A DNA stretch of 34,703 nucleotides from an uncultured Prevotella sp. (lineage in GTDB: Bacteria; Bacteroidota; Bacteroidia; Bacteroidales; Bacteroidaceae), in assembly GCA_900553465.1 (NCBI GenBank), contig USDT01000030.1, positions 1 through 34,703 on the forward strand, written 5' to 3'. Made by a program: the position numbers and the translations under genes. Positions 1 to 7,669 of this stretch are shown here, piece by piece (the first letter of the stretch is position 1; each line of letters opens with the position of its first letter). The notes beneath the pieces were generated by a model, which worked only from the letters and a program-made list of their open reading frames with translations, was not told the origin of the DNA and searched no databases.

Positions 1-432
1 TTACAGTTTTTCTTGACTTTTTTTTGACAAAATATTTTCGCAAAAGAGGTGTGAACGAATGTTAAATCCGATGTAATAAAGGCCATTTTAGTCCGTACCG
101 TCTTTTTATATACCCTATAGCGTAGTAAGGAACAATTCATTTTGCTTTCCGATAATGCCCGTTTCATGGCCTGATTCAGTCTGTTTTATGGTGCGATATG
201 GTTCGTTTCATGCCCTGAAACGGGGCATATCACGTGCTGAAACGGTGCGTTTCGTGAGATGAAAAAATAGCTTCGGGATGTAAGTTGTTGGTATCCAACT
301 GTTTGTATAAAACTCTAAAAATTCGCGTATTTGCGTCCAAAGAATAACCGGTCCGCAAATACGCGCTTGTTTTTTGGGGTAGAAGAGAAAACTCAGACAG
401 GAAAACCTCAGGATGCTGAAAATCTGAAAGTG
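1..432 (+). repeat. Intergenic structured element, copy A
   Basis: This gene-free stretch aligns with the reverse complement of 14797-15226 (copy B). Bases 1-48 differ from 15179-15226 at a single position. An identical GTTAAAT lies at offset 61 in both. Ten 11-nt units fill 157-266, for example gcccgtttcat at 157, gttcgtttcat at 201 and gtgctgaaacg at 234. A small hairpin GTTGG-TAT-CCAAC sits at 287-299, an AAACTCT box at 310-316, and a 12-bp hairpin at 324-365 followed by six T. The block after it (TTTTTGGGGTAGA) is shared with B. The 11-nt period argues against coding. The element may extend left of the window. Its function is unknown; a non-coding RNA or a DNA-structure element are the two readings. 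Confidence 0.75.
324..375 (+). terminator. Terminator-like hairpin ending element copy A
   Basis: A perfect 12-bp stem, CGCGTATTTGCG (324-335) with CGCAAATACGCG (354-365), encloses an 18-nt loop. It is followed by CTTG and six T. No coding gene on the plus strand precedes it, so it would end a transcript of the element itself. Copy B keeps the hairpin, with one compensated pair and one mismatch. Confidence 0.6.
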
Positions 433-556
433 GGCTTGTTTGTTTCCCTTCAGTAGAAGGCTGCAACGCCGATCCGGGATTAAGGTTGCGGTCTTTACAT
501 AAGAGCCAATCCATACGGAATTTCCATAGAGCTGTTTTCCGTGCGTCTGAGGCCTT

Positions 557-1336
557 TTATCTTTTCAGACGGATAGTCAGCTGATAGAGCGATGGAATGA
601 GCACACAGAGCGCGCAAACCATGAATATGGCTATTTTCTTTGTGTCTCCTCCGCAGAACTCGCTTATTGTCATGTTGTATGTACCGGGCATGAGCTTCAT
701 CATGACAAACACAACAGTGTTGTTTGCCCAGTGGAATATGACGCCGGGAACGATACTTCCTGTGCGGTAATACATCCATCCGAGCAGGAGGCCGATGATA
801 GTCGCGTTCAGTCCCTGTGCCAGATTGCCGTGCACTATGCCGAAAAGAAGTGCCGAAACGAATATTGCAACCCAGTGCATGCGCTTGTCGAATATCTTCA
901 GAAGGCTGCGCAGGATGGCTCCGCGGAAGACAATCTCCTCGGCAACGGGTGCCACCATGCCTATTACGATGTAGCCCAGGTCGTGGTTTATCATGTTGGC
1001 GTACCGGCGTACCGCCTCGTCGCTGATGCGCAGATCGCATGTCTCAAGAATGAACGATGCCACGGGTATCATGCCGATGGCGGTTGTAACAGTCCAGAAA
1101 AAGGCGTTCCACGGACGTGTGTTGATGTAGTTGCGGGAAAGTACCGCCCAGCGTCGCCACACAAACAGGGCTATGGTGATGATGCTGGCAATCAGTGAGC
1201 TTACGACAAGTGCCGTAGCGTTGAACGCCATGTTGTCCACTATCAGTGCTGCACACTGCATTACGGCGAACTGTATGATGATGAATGCCACGAAGCACAA
1301 GGCGGCCTGCATGGCTTGTTCCAGAGATGTTTTCAT
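557..1336 (-). CDS. CPBP family intramembrane metalloprotease (CAAX protease/bacteriocin-processing-like)
   Basis: A 259-residue polytopic membrane protein with the three motifs of the CPBP (Abi) family: EExxxR at about residues 133-138 (EEIVFR), FxxxH at 165-169 (FGIVH) and HxxxN at 202-206 (HWANN). These glutamates, histidines and asparagine form the intramembrane metal or catalytic site in the family. Hydrophobic segments at roughly 12-32, 40-60, 78-98, 118-135, 155-172, 178-200 and near the C terminus support a multi-pass topology. Its ATG overlaps the ribF stop codon (ATGA), which implies translational coupling. The substrate cannot be inferred; members process prenylated proteins or peptides, or give bacteriocin self-immunity. 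Family assignment is firm, role unknown. Confidence 0.9.
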   Translation of the reverse strand: MKTSLEQAMQAALCFVAFIIIQFAVMQCAALIVDNMAFNATALVVSSLIASIITIALFVWRRWAVLSRNYINTRPWNAFFWTVTTAIGMIPVASFILETCDLRISDEAVRRYANMINHDLGYIVIGMVAPVAEEIVFRGAILRSLLKIFDKRMHWVAIFVSALLFGIVHGNLAQGLNATIIGLLLGWMYYRTGSIVPGVIFHWANNTVVFVMMKLMPGTYNMTISEFCGGDTKKIAIFMVCALCVLIPSLYQLTIRLKR

Positions 1337-2277
1337 TCTTCCTTATCCTTGTTAAATTGTTGTTCTACCATTTTTCTGTCCATACACAGCTGTTCCTGAA
1401 GTTGTGTAAGGCTCTCAAACTTCTGCTCGCCGCGTATTCTGTGGATGAACGAAACGAGCATCAGTTTGCCGTATATGTTTTCGCTGAAGTTGAATATGTT
1501 TGTCTCCAGCGACACGTCCTCGCCTCCGAATGTAGGGCGCGTGCCTATGTTCATCATCGCCGGACGCATGGCCATGCTCTGCTCTATGCGTGCCGTCACG
1601 GCGTAAGCGCCGTGTGCCGGTATCATCTGTCCGACGGTTGCCGGGTCGAGGTTGGCCGTGGGAAATCCCAGCTGACGTCCTTTCTGGAATCCTTTTTTCA
1701 CAATTCCCGCGATGGTGTACGGATAGCCGAGGCATTTCTCAGCCATTTCCACCTCACCGTCCTGCAGGAATCTCCGTATGACGGACGAACTGACGTTGTA
1801 TCCGCACAGGCTGAACGCATTGCCCTGAACCACCTCCATGCCGACTTCCCGGCCGTAGCGCACATAGTCGGCGAATCCTTCCGCACGGTTGTGTCCGAAC
1901 CGGTTGTCGTAGCCGATGATGAGTTTGCGCACGTTGAGCTTCTCTTTCAGAATGTCGGTGATGAATTCCTTTGCGCTGAGAGAGGCCATTTCGCGGTCGA
2001 AGGGCAGCACCACGGCGTTGTCCACACCGGTTTTGGAGAGCATGAGCAGCTTCGATTCAGGTGTTGAGAGCAACTGCGGGATGTAGTCGCTCTGCAACAC
2101 CTGTCGCGGATGGCGGTCGAAGGTGATGACTGTCGATTCCAGTCCGGCCGCGCGAGCTTCGTCAGTCACCTGTCTTATGAGATATTGATGCCCCCGGTGC
2201 ACGCCATCGAAGAAACCTATGGTGGCCACGCATGGCTGCACGGGCTGCATGTCTTTTTCCAAACGTATTGTCTTCAT
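1333..2277 (-). CDS. ribF: Bifunctional riboflavin kinase / FAD synthetase
   Basis: A 314-residue cytoplasmic enzyme converting riboflavin to FMN and then FAD with ATP. The N-terminal FMN adenylyltransferase domain shows the nucleotidyltransferase signature GFFDGVHRGH at 21-30 and the ISSS-like SSSVIRRFL segment at about 163-171. The C-terminal riboflavin kinase domain starts near 185 and has GFPTANL at 204-210, with the PTAN metal and ATP motif. Length is normal for RibF. It lies 41 nt downstream of the P-type ATPase gene and overlaps the protease gene by 4 nt, so the three may share a transcript. A CCGCA/TGCGG mini-hairpin in the 41-nt gap is too weak to call a terminator. No FMN riboswitch is apparent upstream. 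Confidence 0.95.
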   Translation of the reverse strand: MKTIRLEKDMQPVQPCVATIGFFDGVHRGHQYLIRQVTDEARAAGLESTVITFDRHPRQVLQSDYIPQLLSTPESKLLMLSKTGVDNAVVLPFDREMASLSAKEFITDILKEKLNVRKLIIGYDNRFGHNRAEGFADYVRYGREVGMEVVQGNAFSLCGYNVSSSVIRRFLQDGEVEMAEKCLGYPYTIAGIVKKGFQKGRQLGFPTANLDPATVGQMIPAHGAYAVTARIEQSMAMRPAMMNIGTRPTFGGEDVSLETNIFNFSENIYGKLMLVSFIHRIRGEQKFESLTQLQEQLCMDRKMVEQQFNKDKEE

Positions 2278-2318
2278 TACAATCTGTTTACAAGCCGCAT
2301 CCCATTGCGGATGTATTG

Positions 2319-4907
2319 TTATTGTCTGTTCTTTGTGAGGAGGCGTTTCACACCTCTTATTATCTCACCGATCCAAAGCACAACCGATGTGCCGGCGATT
2401 ATTCTGAACCATTCGTCGCCGGTGAGCGGAACGGTGCGGAACATCTTGCCTCCGAATGTCACGATGATCCACTGTCCCACGAGGATGATGCAGAGTGTGA
2501 GCAGCAGTCCCGGATCCTTCAGCAGTCCGTGGAAGGCAGAGTGGTTGGTGCCGAGTGTCTTGGCGTTGAAGAGGTTCCACCATTGTATCATCACGAATGC
2601 CGTGAAGAATATTGTGAGAGCCTTGACGCTGATGCCGTCAGGACCTGAACAGTACTTGTCGCAATAGATGAGCATTCCTATCATCACGCAGAAGAAAAGC
2701 ACTCCCAGAATCCATATGCCGTAGGCCATGCTGCGGTTTATGATGAATTCGGTCTGATTGCGGGGCTTCTCTTTCATCACTTCGTGCGAAGGAGGCAGTG
2801 AGGCCAGTGCCATGGCGGCGAACGTATCCATGATGAGGTTCACCCAAAGTATCTGTGTGACAGTGAGCGGCAGTGCCGTACCTATGATAGAACCGCCGAG
2901 CACGAGCAGCAGAGCCGTCACGTTGACGATGAGCTGGAAGAAGATGAAACGCTGTATGTTGCGGTAGAGCGAGCGTCCCCACATCACGGCCTTTACGATG
3001 CTCTGGAACGAGTCGTCTATCAGGGTGATGTCGCTGGCATTCTTTGCAACGCTTGTACCCGAGCCGAGCGAGAGTCCCACATGGGCGTGGTTGAGCGCCG
3101 GAGCGTCGTTTGTTCCGTCGCCGGTGACGGCAACCACCTCGCCGTGATCCTGCAGAAGCTGCACCAGACGCTGTTTGTCTGTAGGACGTGCGCGGCTCAT
3201 CACCTTGAGCGATTCCACGCGCTTGTAAGCCTCTTCGTCGCTCAGAGCGGCGAAGTCAGGACCTGTTATCTGATCCTCGGCCGGTGTGTCTTCCTTCCAT
3301 ATGCCGATCTGGCGTGCTATCTCAACGGCTGTTGCCGATGTGTCGCCGGTAACAATCTTCACCTTGATGCCTGCCGAGTGACATTCGCCTACGGCTGCCG
3401 GCACGTCTTCGCGCAGCGGATCGCTTATCGCGGCCACTGCCTGCAGTGTGAGGTCTGCTACGTTCATCTCGCTTGTCTGTCTGCATGCGAAGGCCAGTGT
3501 ACGCATGGCCTTGTTCTGATATGCGCGCAACTGTGTGGTTATCTTGGCTTTCTCTTCGTCTGAGATGTTGCAGAAGCCCATCACAATCTCAGGTGCACCC
3601 TTCACGAAGAGCCATTCCTTGCCGTCCACTTTGGCTACTGTCGCCATGTATTTTCTTTCTGTAGAGAACGGCAGACGGTCTATTATCTCGGCCTTCTGGC
3701 GCATTTCCACATAGTCGAGTCCCTTGTCCTTCAGACGGAGCAGCAGTGCCACTTCCGTAGGGTTGCCTATGCCTTTGCCTTCATTGTCGATGTTGGCAGT
3801 GGTGTTGAGGGCGATGGCGCTGCCAAGCAGTTCCTCATGACCTGTCACAACCATGTCGGCCACCTGCATGCGGTTCTGTGTCAGTGTTCCGGTCTTGTCG
3901 GTGCATATCACTGTTGCCGCACCCATTGTCTCGCAGGCATGCAGTTTGCGCACAAGGTTATTGCTCTTGAGCATGCGGCGCATGTTGAGCGCCAGTGCCA
4001 GTGTTACGGCCATCGGCAGACCCTCAGGCACGGCCATCACGATGAGTGTTACGGCCATCATGAAGTAGTTGAGTGTCACCTCGGCCATTGCCAGATAGTC
4101 TGTGCCCTGCCACAACGGGTTTGTCATGATGTCGTGGGTGAGGAATATGACGAAGGCTGACACTGAAACAGCTGTTCCTATCTTGCTTATGAGCTTCGCC
4201 AGCTTGCTGAGCTGTATGTTGAGTGGAGTTTTCACGGCTGTCATTTCGGTTGCCTTGCGTGCCACCTTGCCTATCTCCGTGTTGTCGCCCACAGCTGTCA
4301 CGACTGCTACACCGTTGCCGTTCATCACCATTGTTGAGCGCAGCACTGTGTCAGACGGATATGTCGCTTCCTTGTCTGTCGGGTTTTCGTCTGTCACCAC
4401 GTGCTTGCTTATGATGGGTTCGCCCGTGAGCGACGACTCGTCTATCTGAAGGTCGGTTGAGGCTATAAGGCGTCCGTCGGCCGGAATTTCATCGCCCACC
4501 TCAATGATGATGACATCGCCGACCACTACATCCTTGCGCGGAATCTCCGTTACCACGCCGTTGCGTCTTACCTTGACTGGCGATTCCTCGCCCAGTGCCG
4601 TGAGTACGTCGAACTTCTTTGCGGCGTCGCGCTCGAAATAGAAACCGATTGTCGTGGCAAGAATTATGGCAAGCACGATGCCTATTGTCTCGATGAAGTC
4701 GTTGTGGAAGAAAGCCAGCGCGAGCGAGGCCGCTGCCGCAACGAGCAGAATTTTGATTATAGGATCGTTGTATTTCTCCAGATAAAGCCTAAGCAGTGAT
4801 GTTCGCTTGGGCGGTGTGAGTACGTTTTCGCCGTGTTGGCTGCGGCTTTGTTCCACTTGTTGGTCGTTCAGACCTTCCGAAAGGTTTTTCTGTGTTTCTG
4901 TGTCCAT
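2319..4907 (-). CDS. Calcium-translocating P-type ATPase (PMCA/SERCA-like, P2 type)
   Basis: An 862-residue inner-membrane cation pump. In order it shows a cytoplasmic N-terminal segment, the first membrane pair at about 48-90, the actuator domain with TGEP at 161-164, a second membrane pair including PEGLP at 294-298 (the M4 ion-binding motif), the phosphorylation motif DKTGT with Asp337, the nucleotide-binding domain, the hinge TGDGTNDAPAL, and a C-terminal bundle with NLIMDTFAA in M6. The PEGLP plus N..D pattern is that of calcium pumps; in bacteria such proteins usually export Ca2+, but transport of other divalent cations cannot be excluded. A strong Bacteroidetes-type promoter lies about 135 nt upstream. 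ribF follows after 41 nt. Confidence 0.93.
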   Translation of the reverse strand: MDTETQKNLSEGLNDQQVEQSRSQHGENVLTPPKRTSLLRLYLEKYNDPIIKILLVAAAASLALAFFHNDFIETIGIVLAIILATTIGFYFERDAAKKFDVLTALGEESPVKVRRNGVVTEIPRKDVVVGDVIIIEVGDEIPADGRLIASTDLQIDESSLTGEPIISKHVVTDENPTDKEATYPSDTVLRSTMVMNGNGVAVVTAVGDNTEIGKVARKATEMTAVKTPLNIQLSKLAKLISKIGTAVSVSAFVIFLTHDIMTNPLWQGTDYLAMAEVTLNYFMMAVTLIVMAVPEGLPMAVTLALALNMRRMLKSNNLVRKLHACETMGAATVICTDKTGTLTQNRMQVADMVVTGHEELLGSAIALNTTANIDNEGKGIGNPTEVALLLRLKDKGLDYVEMRQKAEIIDRLPFSTERKYMATVAKVDGKEWLFVKGAPEIVMGFCNISDEEKAKITTQLRAYQNKAMRTLAFACRQTSEMNVADLTLQAVAAISDPLREDVPAAVGECHSAGIKVKIVTGDTSATAVEIARQIGIWKEDTPAEDQITGPDFAALSDEEAYKRVESLKVMSRARPTDKQRLVQLLQDHGEVVAVTGDGTNDAPALNHAHVGLSLGSGTSVAKNASDITLIDDSFQSIVKAVMWGRSLYRNIQRFIFFQLIVNVTALLLVLGGSIIGTALPLTVTQILWVNLIMDTFAAMALASLPPSHEVMKEKPRNQTEFIINRSMAYGIWILGVLFFCVMIGMLIYCDKYCSGPDGISVKALTIFFTAFVMIQWWNLFNAKTLGTNHSAFHGLLKDPGLLLTLCIILVGQWIIVTFGGKMFRTVPLTGDEWFRIIAGTSVVLWIGEIIRGVKRLLTKNRQ

Positions 4908-5043
4908 ATCTTTTTAAAAAAATGAGCGTATTTGCTTACGTTGTCATTATGCGGCTTCATGCCTTGTTTCCTACATGCGAATATGGCGCAAACGGGCGGA
5001 AAGAAAGCTTGCTTTCAATCTCCCGGGTGCTGCCTATCTTCTG

Positions 5044-5074
5044 CAAAGATAATGCAAATAGGGTGCCGGACAAA
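5044..5074 (-). promoter_or_regulatory. Bacteroidetes-type promoter for the P-type ATPase gene
   Basis: On the minus strand a -33 TTTG (5074-5071) is followed after 19 nt by TATCTTTG (5051-5044). This matches the family consensus TTTG-N19..21-TAnnTTTG. It predicts a leader of roughly 130 nt before the ATG at 4907. The rest of the gap 4908-5189 holds only a weak 7-bp inverted repeat (5114-5120/5141-5147) that could be the end of the upstream transcript. Confidence 0.75.
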
Positions 5075-5189
5075 ATAAATTTATTTATTTTTAAGATGTC
5101 GTCAGGCTTCTTATGACATGTGTTGCGGACATGCTGACGGCATGTCACTCGTCGGACTGTACGGAGCGCAGGAGTGTCGCGCCCGCCGC

Positions 5190-7229
5190 TCACCACTGTC
5201 TGAACAGTTCGACACCGAAGCGGAAGCCTATGCCGTCGAACTTACCGTTCTTCTGCGACACGAATATGCCGGTGGAGAAAAGCCGTGTGGTGAAGCCGTA
5301 ACCATATTCCATATAAGGGTGAAGATCCTTCACCGTGAGCGCGTTGACGTATATGCGTTCTTTCTCTATGAAGTGTCCGGCCAGCGGAAGCCATGCAAGA
5401 ATCATCAGCGGAGATTCATACGTGAGGTTGGCCCTGACGTAGTATTGCGACGAGTTGTACCAGTTGGAGTTGAGCAGTTCGAAGTCGCAGGCCCAGTCGT
5501 CATACCATCCGCCCGGCAGGTTGTTCTCGTGGAAGTTGCTGTAGTCGAGGAAGAAACGATCCTTTCCGCGGTGAGTGTAGAATCCGGTGCCCGCTCTCAT
5601 CTGCAGCGACTGCAGTGCCGAGATGTTCCATATGTACTGTCCGTCTATCTCGTAACGTTCGTAGTCGAGGTTGGCTCCCATCAGCCCTTTGATGCTACGT
5701 TCGTAGTTGGCTGTCAGTACAGGACCGCCGAAGCCCAGCGGACGGTATTCTACTTCGAGCATCGGTGCCACGGATGTGTATGTGTCGGGCATACCCAGCT
5801 CGCTGAAAGCCTTTTCGTTGAGTGCTGAACGGCGGTGCATTATCATACCTGTCTGCAGGCTCAACTTTTTCGAAAGGTCGTAGTGGGCTACGAGTCTCAT
5901 GTTGAAGTCGTTGAAATAAGTCATACTCTTCAGGCTGGAGGCGATGGAATCGCCGAACATGTTGTTCACCGTTTTGAGTACTCTTGAGTTTGATATGCGG
6001 TTACCATTGGCCACTTTCAACTGTATATAGCCGTTGCGCCGGCGGTTGAAGTAGTAGTTCACCGGCAATTCGAAGTAGAACCTTTTCTGCTTGAAGGAGT
6101 ATCCGGCCTTCATTCTCAACGACAACAGACTGTTGGTTGAGAAATAATAGCTGCCCCTTACGTCGAATTTATATACGAAACCCTTATTGCCGCTGTATCC
6201 GAAGTAGAGCGGATTGAGCAGTGGATTTATTCGCACCGAACCCTGGTTGTTGGTACCGAAGTTCGACTTTATGCGTCCGAGCAGATGCTCGCCCACGTTG
6301 TCCCACAGTATTTCTGTCAGTTTCTGCTTCTTCTCATACTTCGTTGTGTCGGCTGCGGCCGCGGCTCTTGCACTGTCCTGCTCGTGAAATACGCGCAGCT
6401 CGTGGGGCGAAAGTTCCTCCGGTCTTATGCGGTTGAGCAGTGCAGTGTCGCTCTTGTTGGTCACGGAGTCGGTGATGAGTCGCGGCAGTCCGTGCATAGA
6501 CGTGTAGTCCATCGATATGTCGTTGCCCATGAACTTGAACCGTGCTGTCAGTCCGCACCTCTCTGGTATTAGCGTCCGCACGCCTCGTTCGCCCATCTTT
6601 ATGTCCATGCTGAACTTCACCATGTCGTATTCGCCTTCGACATACATGGTTATGATTCGTCCTGCGGCCACGTCTACGGTGGCTGTTCCTTTCACCAGAC
6701 GCGTGTTGTCAAGCTTCGGACTGAACGATATGTGTGCCGTTCCGTCGTTGTGGTGTGTCACGCGGTAGCGGTAGTAGCGCCTGTTGCGGCGGTAGAAAGG
6801 TGATAGGATGTTTTTGTCGATGAGCAGTTCGCCGTAGATGTCGGGTATTAGATATTTGAGCATCGTGGGCATTATCTTCTTGCTTCTCGGTATGGTAGAG
6901 CGTGAGAGTATGTTGGTCACGTCCATGTCGTTCATGCTTCTGAACACCATTTTGGCATAGCTTTCGCCCACATATTCTCGTTTGCCGCCGTGCGCCACGG
7001 CGTACATTGAGGGCACGGCCATCAGTATTGCGTTGCGTCGGCGTGTCCTTATGTCGAACTTCATGTATGAGTATAGTTCCGAAGGAGAGAACTTTATGGT
7101 GTCCATGGCCGAAGCATAGGCAAACACGCGCTTCATGAGCAGCGCGTCGTCCTTGTTGGATGCCTTTGTAGGGCATGCCGTAAGGCACAGAATAAACAGT
7201 ATGACAAGATAGCTTCGTGCCGTATTCAT
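5190..7229 (-). CDS. DUF5686-like outer-membrane beta-barrel protein
   Basis: About 679 residues from the ATG at 7229. An in-frame ATG at 7268 exists, but it lies inside the tRNA terminator and upstream of the promoter, and the 7229 start is followed directly by a signal sequence (MNTARSYLVILFILCLTAC), so 7229 is preferred. The LTAC could be a lipobox, but the rest looks like a barrel. The N-terminal half (to about 330) resembles the periplasmic part of DUF5686 proteins. The C-terminal half is rich in alternating aromatic beta-strands and ends in FELFRQW-type residues (VELFRQW), as outer-membrane barrels do. The carboxypeptidase-like domain found at the N terminus of many relatives is absent. 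Its role is unknown. Confidence 0.75.
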   Translation of the reverse strand: MNTARSYLVILFILCLTACPTKASNKDDALLMKRVFAYASAMDTIKFSPSELYSYMKFDIRTRRRNAILMAVPSMYAVAHGGKREYVGESYAKMVFRSMNDMDVTNILSRSTIPRSKKIMPTMLKYLIPDIYGELLIDKNILSPFYRRNRRYYRYRVTHHNDGTAHISFSPKLDNTRLVKGTATVDVAAGRIITMYVEGEYDMVKFSMDIKMGERGVRTLIPERCGLTARFKFMGNDISMDYTSMHGLPRLITDSVTNKSDTALLNRIRPEELSPHELRVFHEQDSARAAAAADTTKYEKKQKLTEILWDNVGEHLLGRIKSNFGTNNQGSVRINPLLNPLYFGYSGNKGFVYKFDVRGSYYFSTNSLLSLRMKAGYSFKQKRFYFELPVNYYFNRRRNGYIQLKVANGNRISNSRVLKTVNNMFGDSIASSLKSMTYFNDFNMRLVAHYDLSKKLSLQTGMIMHRRSALNEKAFSELGMPDTYTSVAPMLEVEYRPLGFGGPVLTANYERSIKGLMGANLDYERYEIDGQYIWNISALQSLQMRAGTGFYTHRGKDRFFLDYSNFHENNLPGGWYDDWACDFELLNSNWYNSSQYYVRANLTYESPLMILAWLPLAGHFIEKERIYVNALTVKDLHPYMEYGYGFTTRLFSTGIFVSQKNGKFDGIGFRFGVELFRQW

Positions 7230-7235
7230 CGACGG

Positions 7236-7269
7236 CAAAGATATGCAATAAATTGATAAAAACGACAAA
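7236..7269 (-). promoter_or_regulatory. Promoter for the DUF5686-like gene, inside the tRNA terminator
   Basis: TATCTTTG on the minus strand occupies 7243-7236, with a TTTG at 7269-7266 (22-nt spacing, slightly long). The -7 element ends only 6 nt before the ATG at 7229, so the transcript would have almost no leader. The -33 part overlaps the terminator stem of tRNA-Met. Confidence 0.55.
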
Positions 7270-7305
7270 TCCGCAAAGAAAAATATCTTCGCGGATTTGT
7301 CGTTT
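7258..7305 (-). terminator. Rho-independent terminator of tRNA-Met
   Basis: A perfect 15-bp inverted repeat (7260-7274 with 7291-7305) starts one base after the tRNA 3' end at 7307. On the minus strand it runs into a T-tract. The loop contains a further 4-bp pairing (7276-7279/7286-7289). Confidence 0.85.
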
Positions 7306-7306
7306 G

Positions 7307-7380
7307 TGGGCCAACCTGGGCTTGAACCAGGGACCTCCAGATTATGAGTCTGTTGCTCTAACCAACTGAGCTATAAGCCC
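7307..7380 (-). tRNA. tRNA-Met (CAU), elongator type
   Basis: A full cloverleaf is readable on the minus strand: acceptor GGGCTTA/TTGGCCC, D arm GCTC..GAGC, anticodon loop CTCATAA (anticodon CAU), and T arm CCTGG-TTCAAGC-CCAGG. No CCA is encoded. The loop CTCATAA is typical of elongator Met tRNAs, but a CAU anticodon can also be Ile2 after lysidine modification. Two irregularities are visible: a U6-U67 mismatch in the acceptor stem and A27-G43 at the top of the anticodon stem. Confidence 0.9.
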
Positions 7381-7410
7381 GAGAAAACCTGTTTGTAAGG
7401 ATTTCGGCTG

Positions 7411-7442
7411 CAAAGTTACACAGTTTGACGCAAACTACCAAA
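7411..7442 (-). promoter_or_regulatory. Promoter for tRNA-Met
   Basis: On the minus strand TTTG (7442-7439) is followed after 20 nt by TAACTTTG (7418-7411). This is a full consensus promoter ending about 30 nt before the mature tRNA. Confidence 0.75.
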
Positions 7443-7669
7443 TATTTTTCGAAAAAAATGATACTTATGTGTTGTTTCCGGCTGTTTTTATGGTTGCACC
7501 GGCTGATGGCAGGGCGGTGTGATGGAGATGTGAGACGCATTGTACTGCAGGCAGGAGAGCCGTGTGGCGAGGTGTTGGTCGTGGCATGTGGACGATGGCT
7601 ATGGGGGGAGTAGTGGGGTGAATGGATATGCGAGAATGATGAATTAATAAAGTGACGAGTGTTAAAAAT

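Noticed and set aside
157..266. The repeated units could suggest a CRISPR array
   Set aside because: Units are only 11 nt, diverged, without spacers, and no cas genes are near; the same period occurs in three other intergenic regions.
230..514. Open frame of 94 codons on the minus strand in element copy A
   Set aside because: It crosses the array edge and the terminator hairpin; the aligned region of copy B does not keep this frame as a recognisable protein.
2278..2318. FMN riboswitch or terminator before ribF
   Set aside because: The gap to the upstream gene is only 41 nt, with a 5-bp mini-hairpin; far too short for an RFN element.
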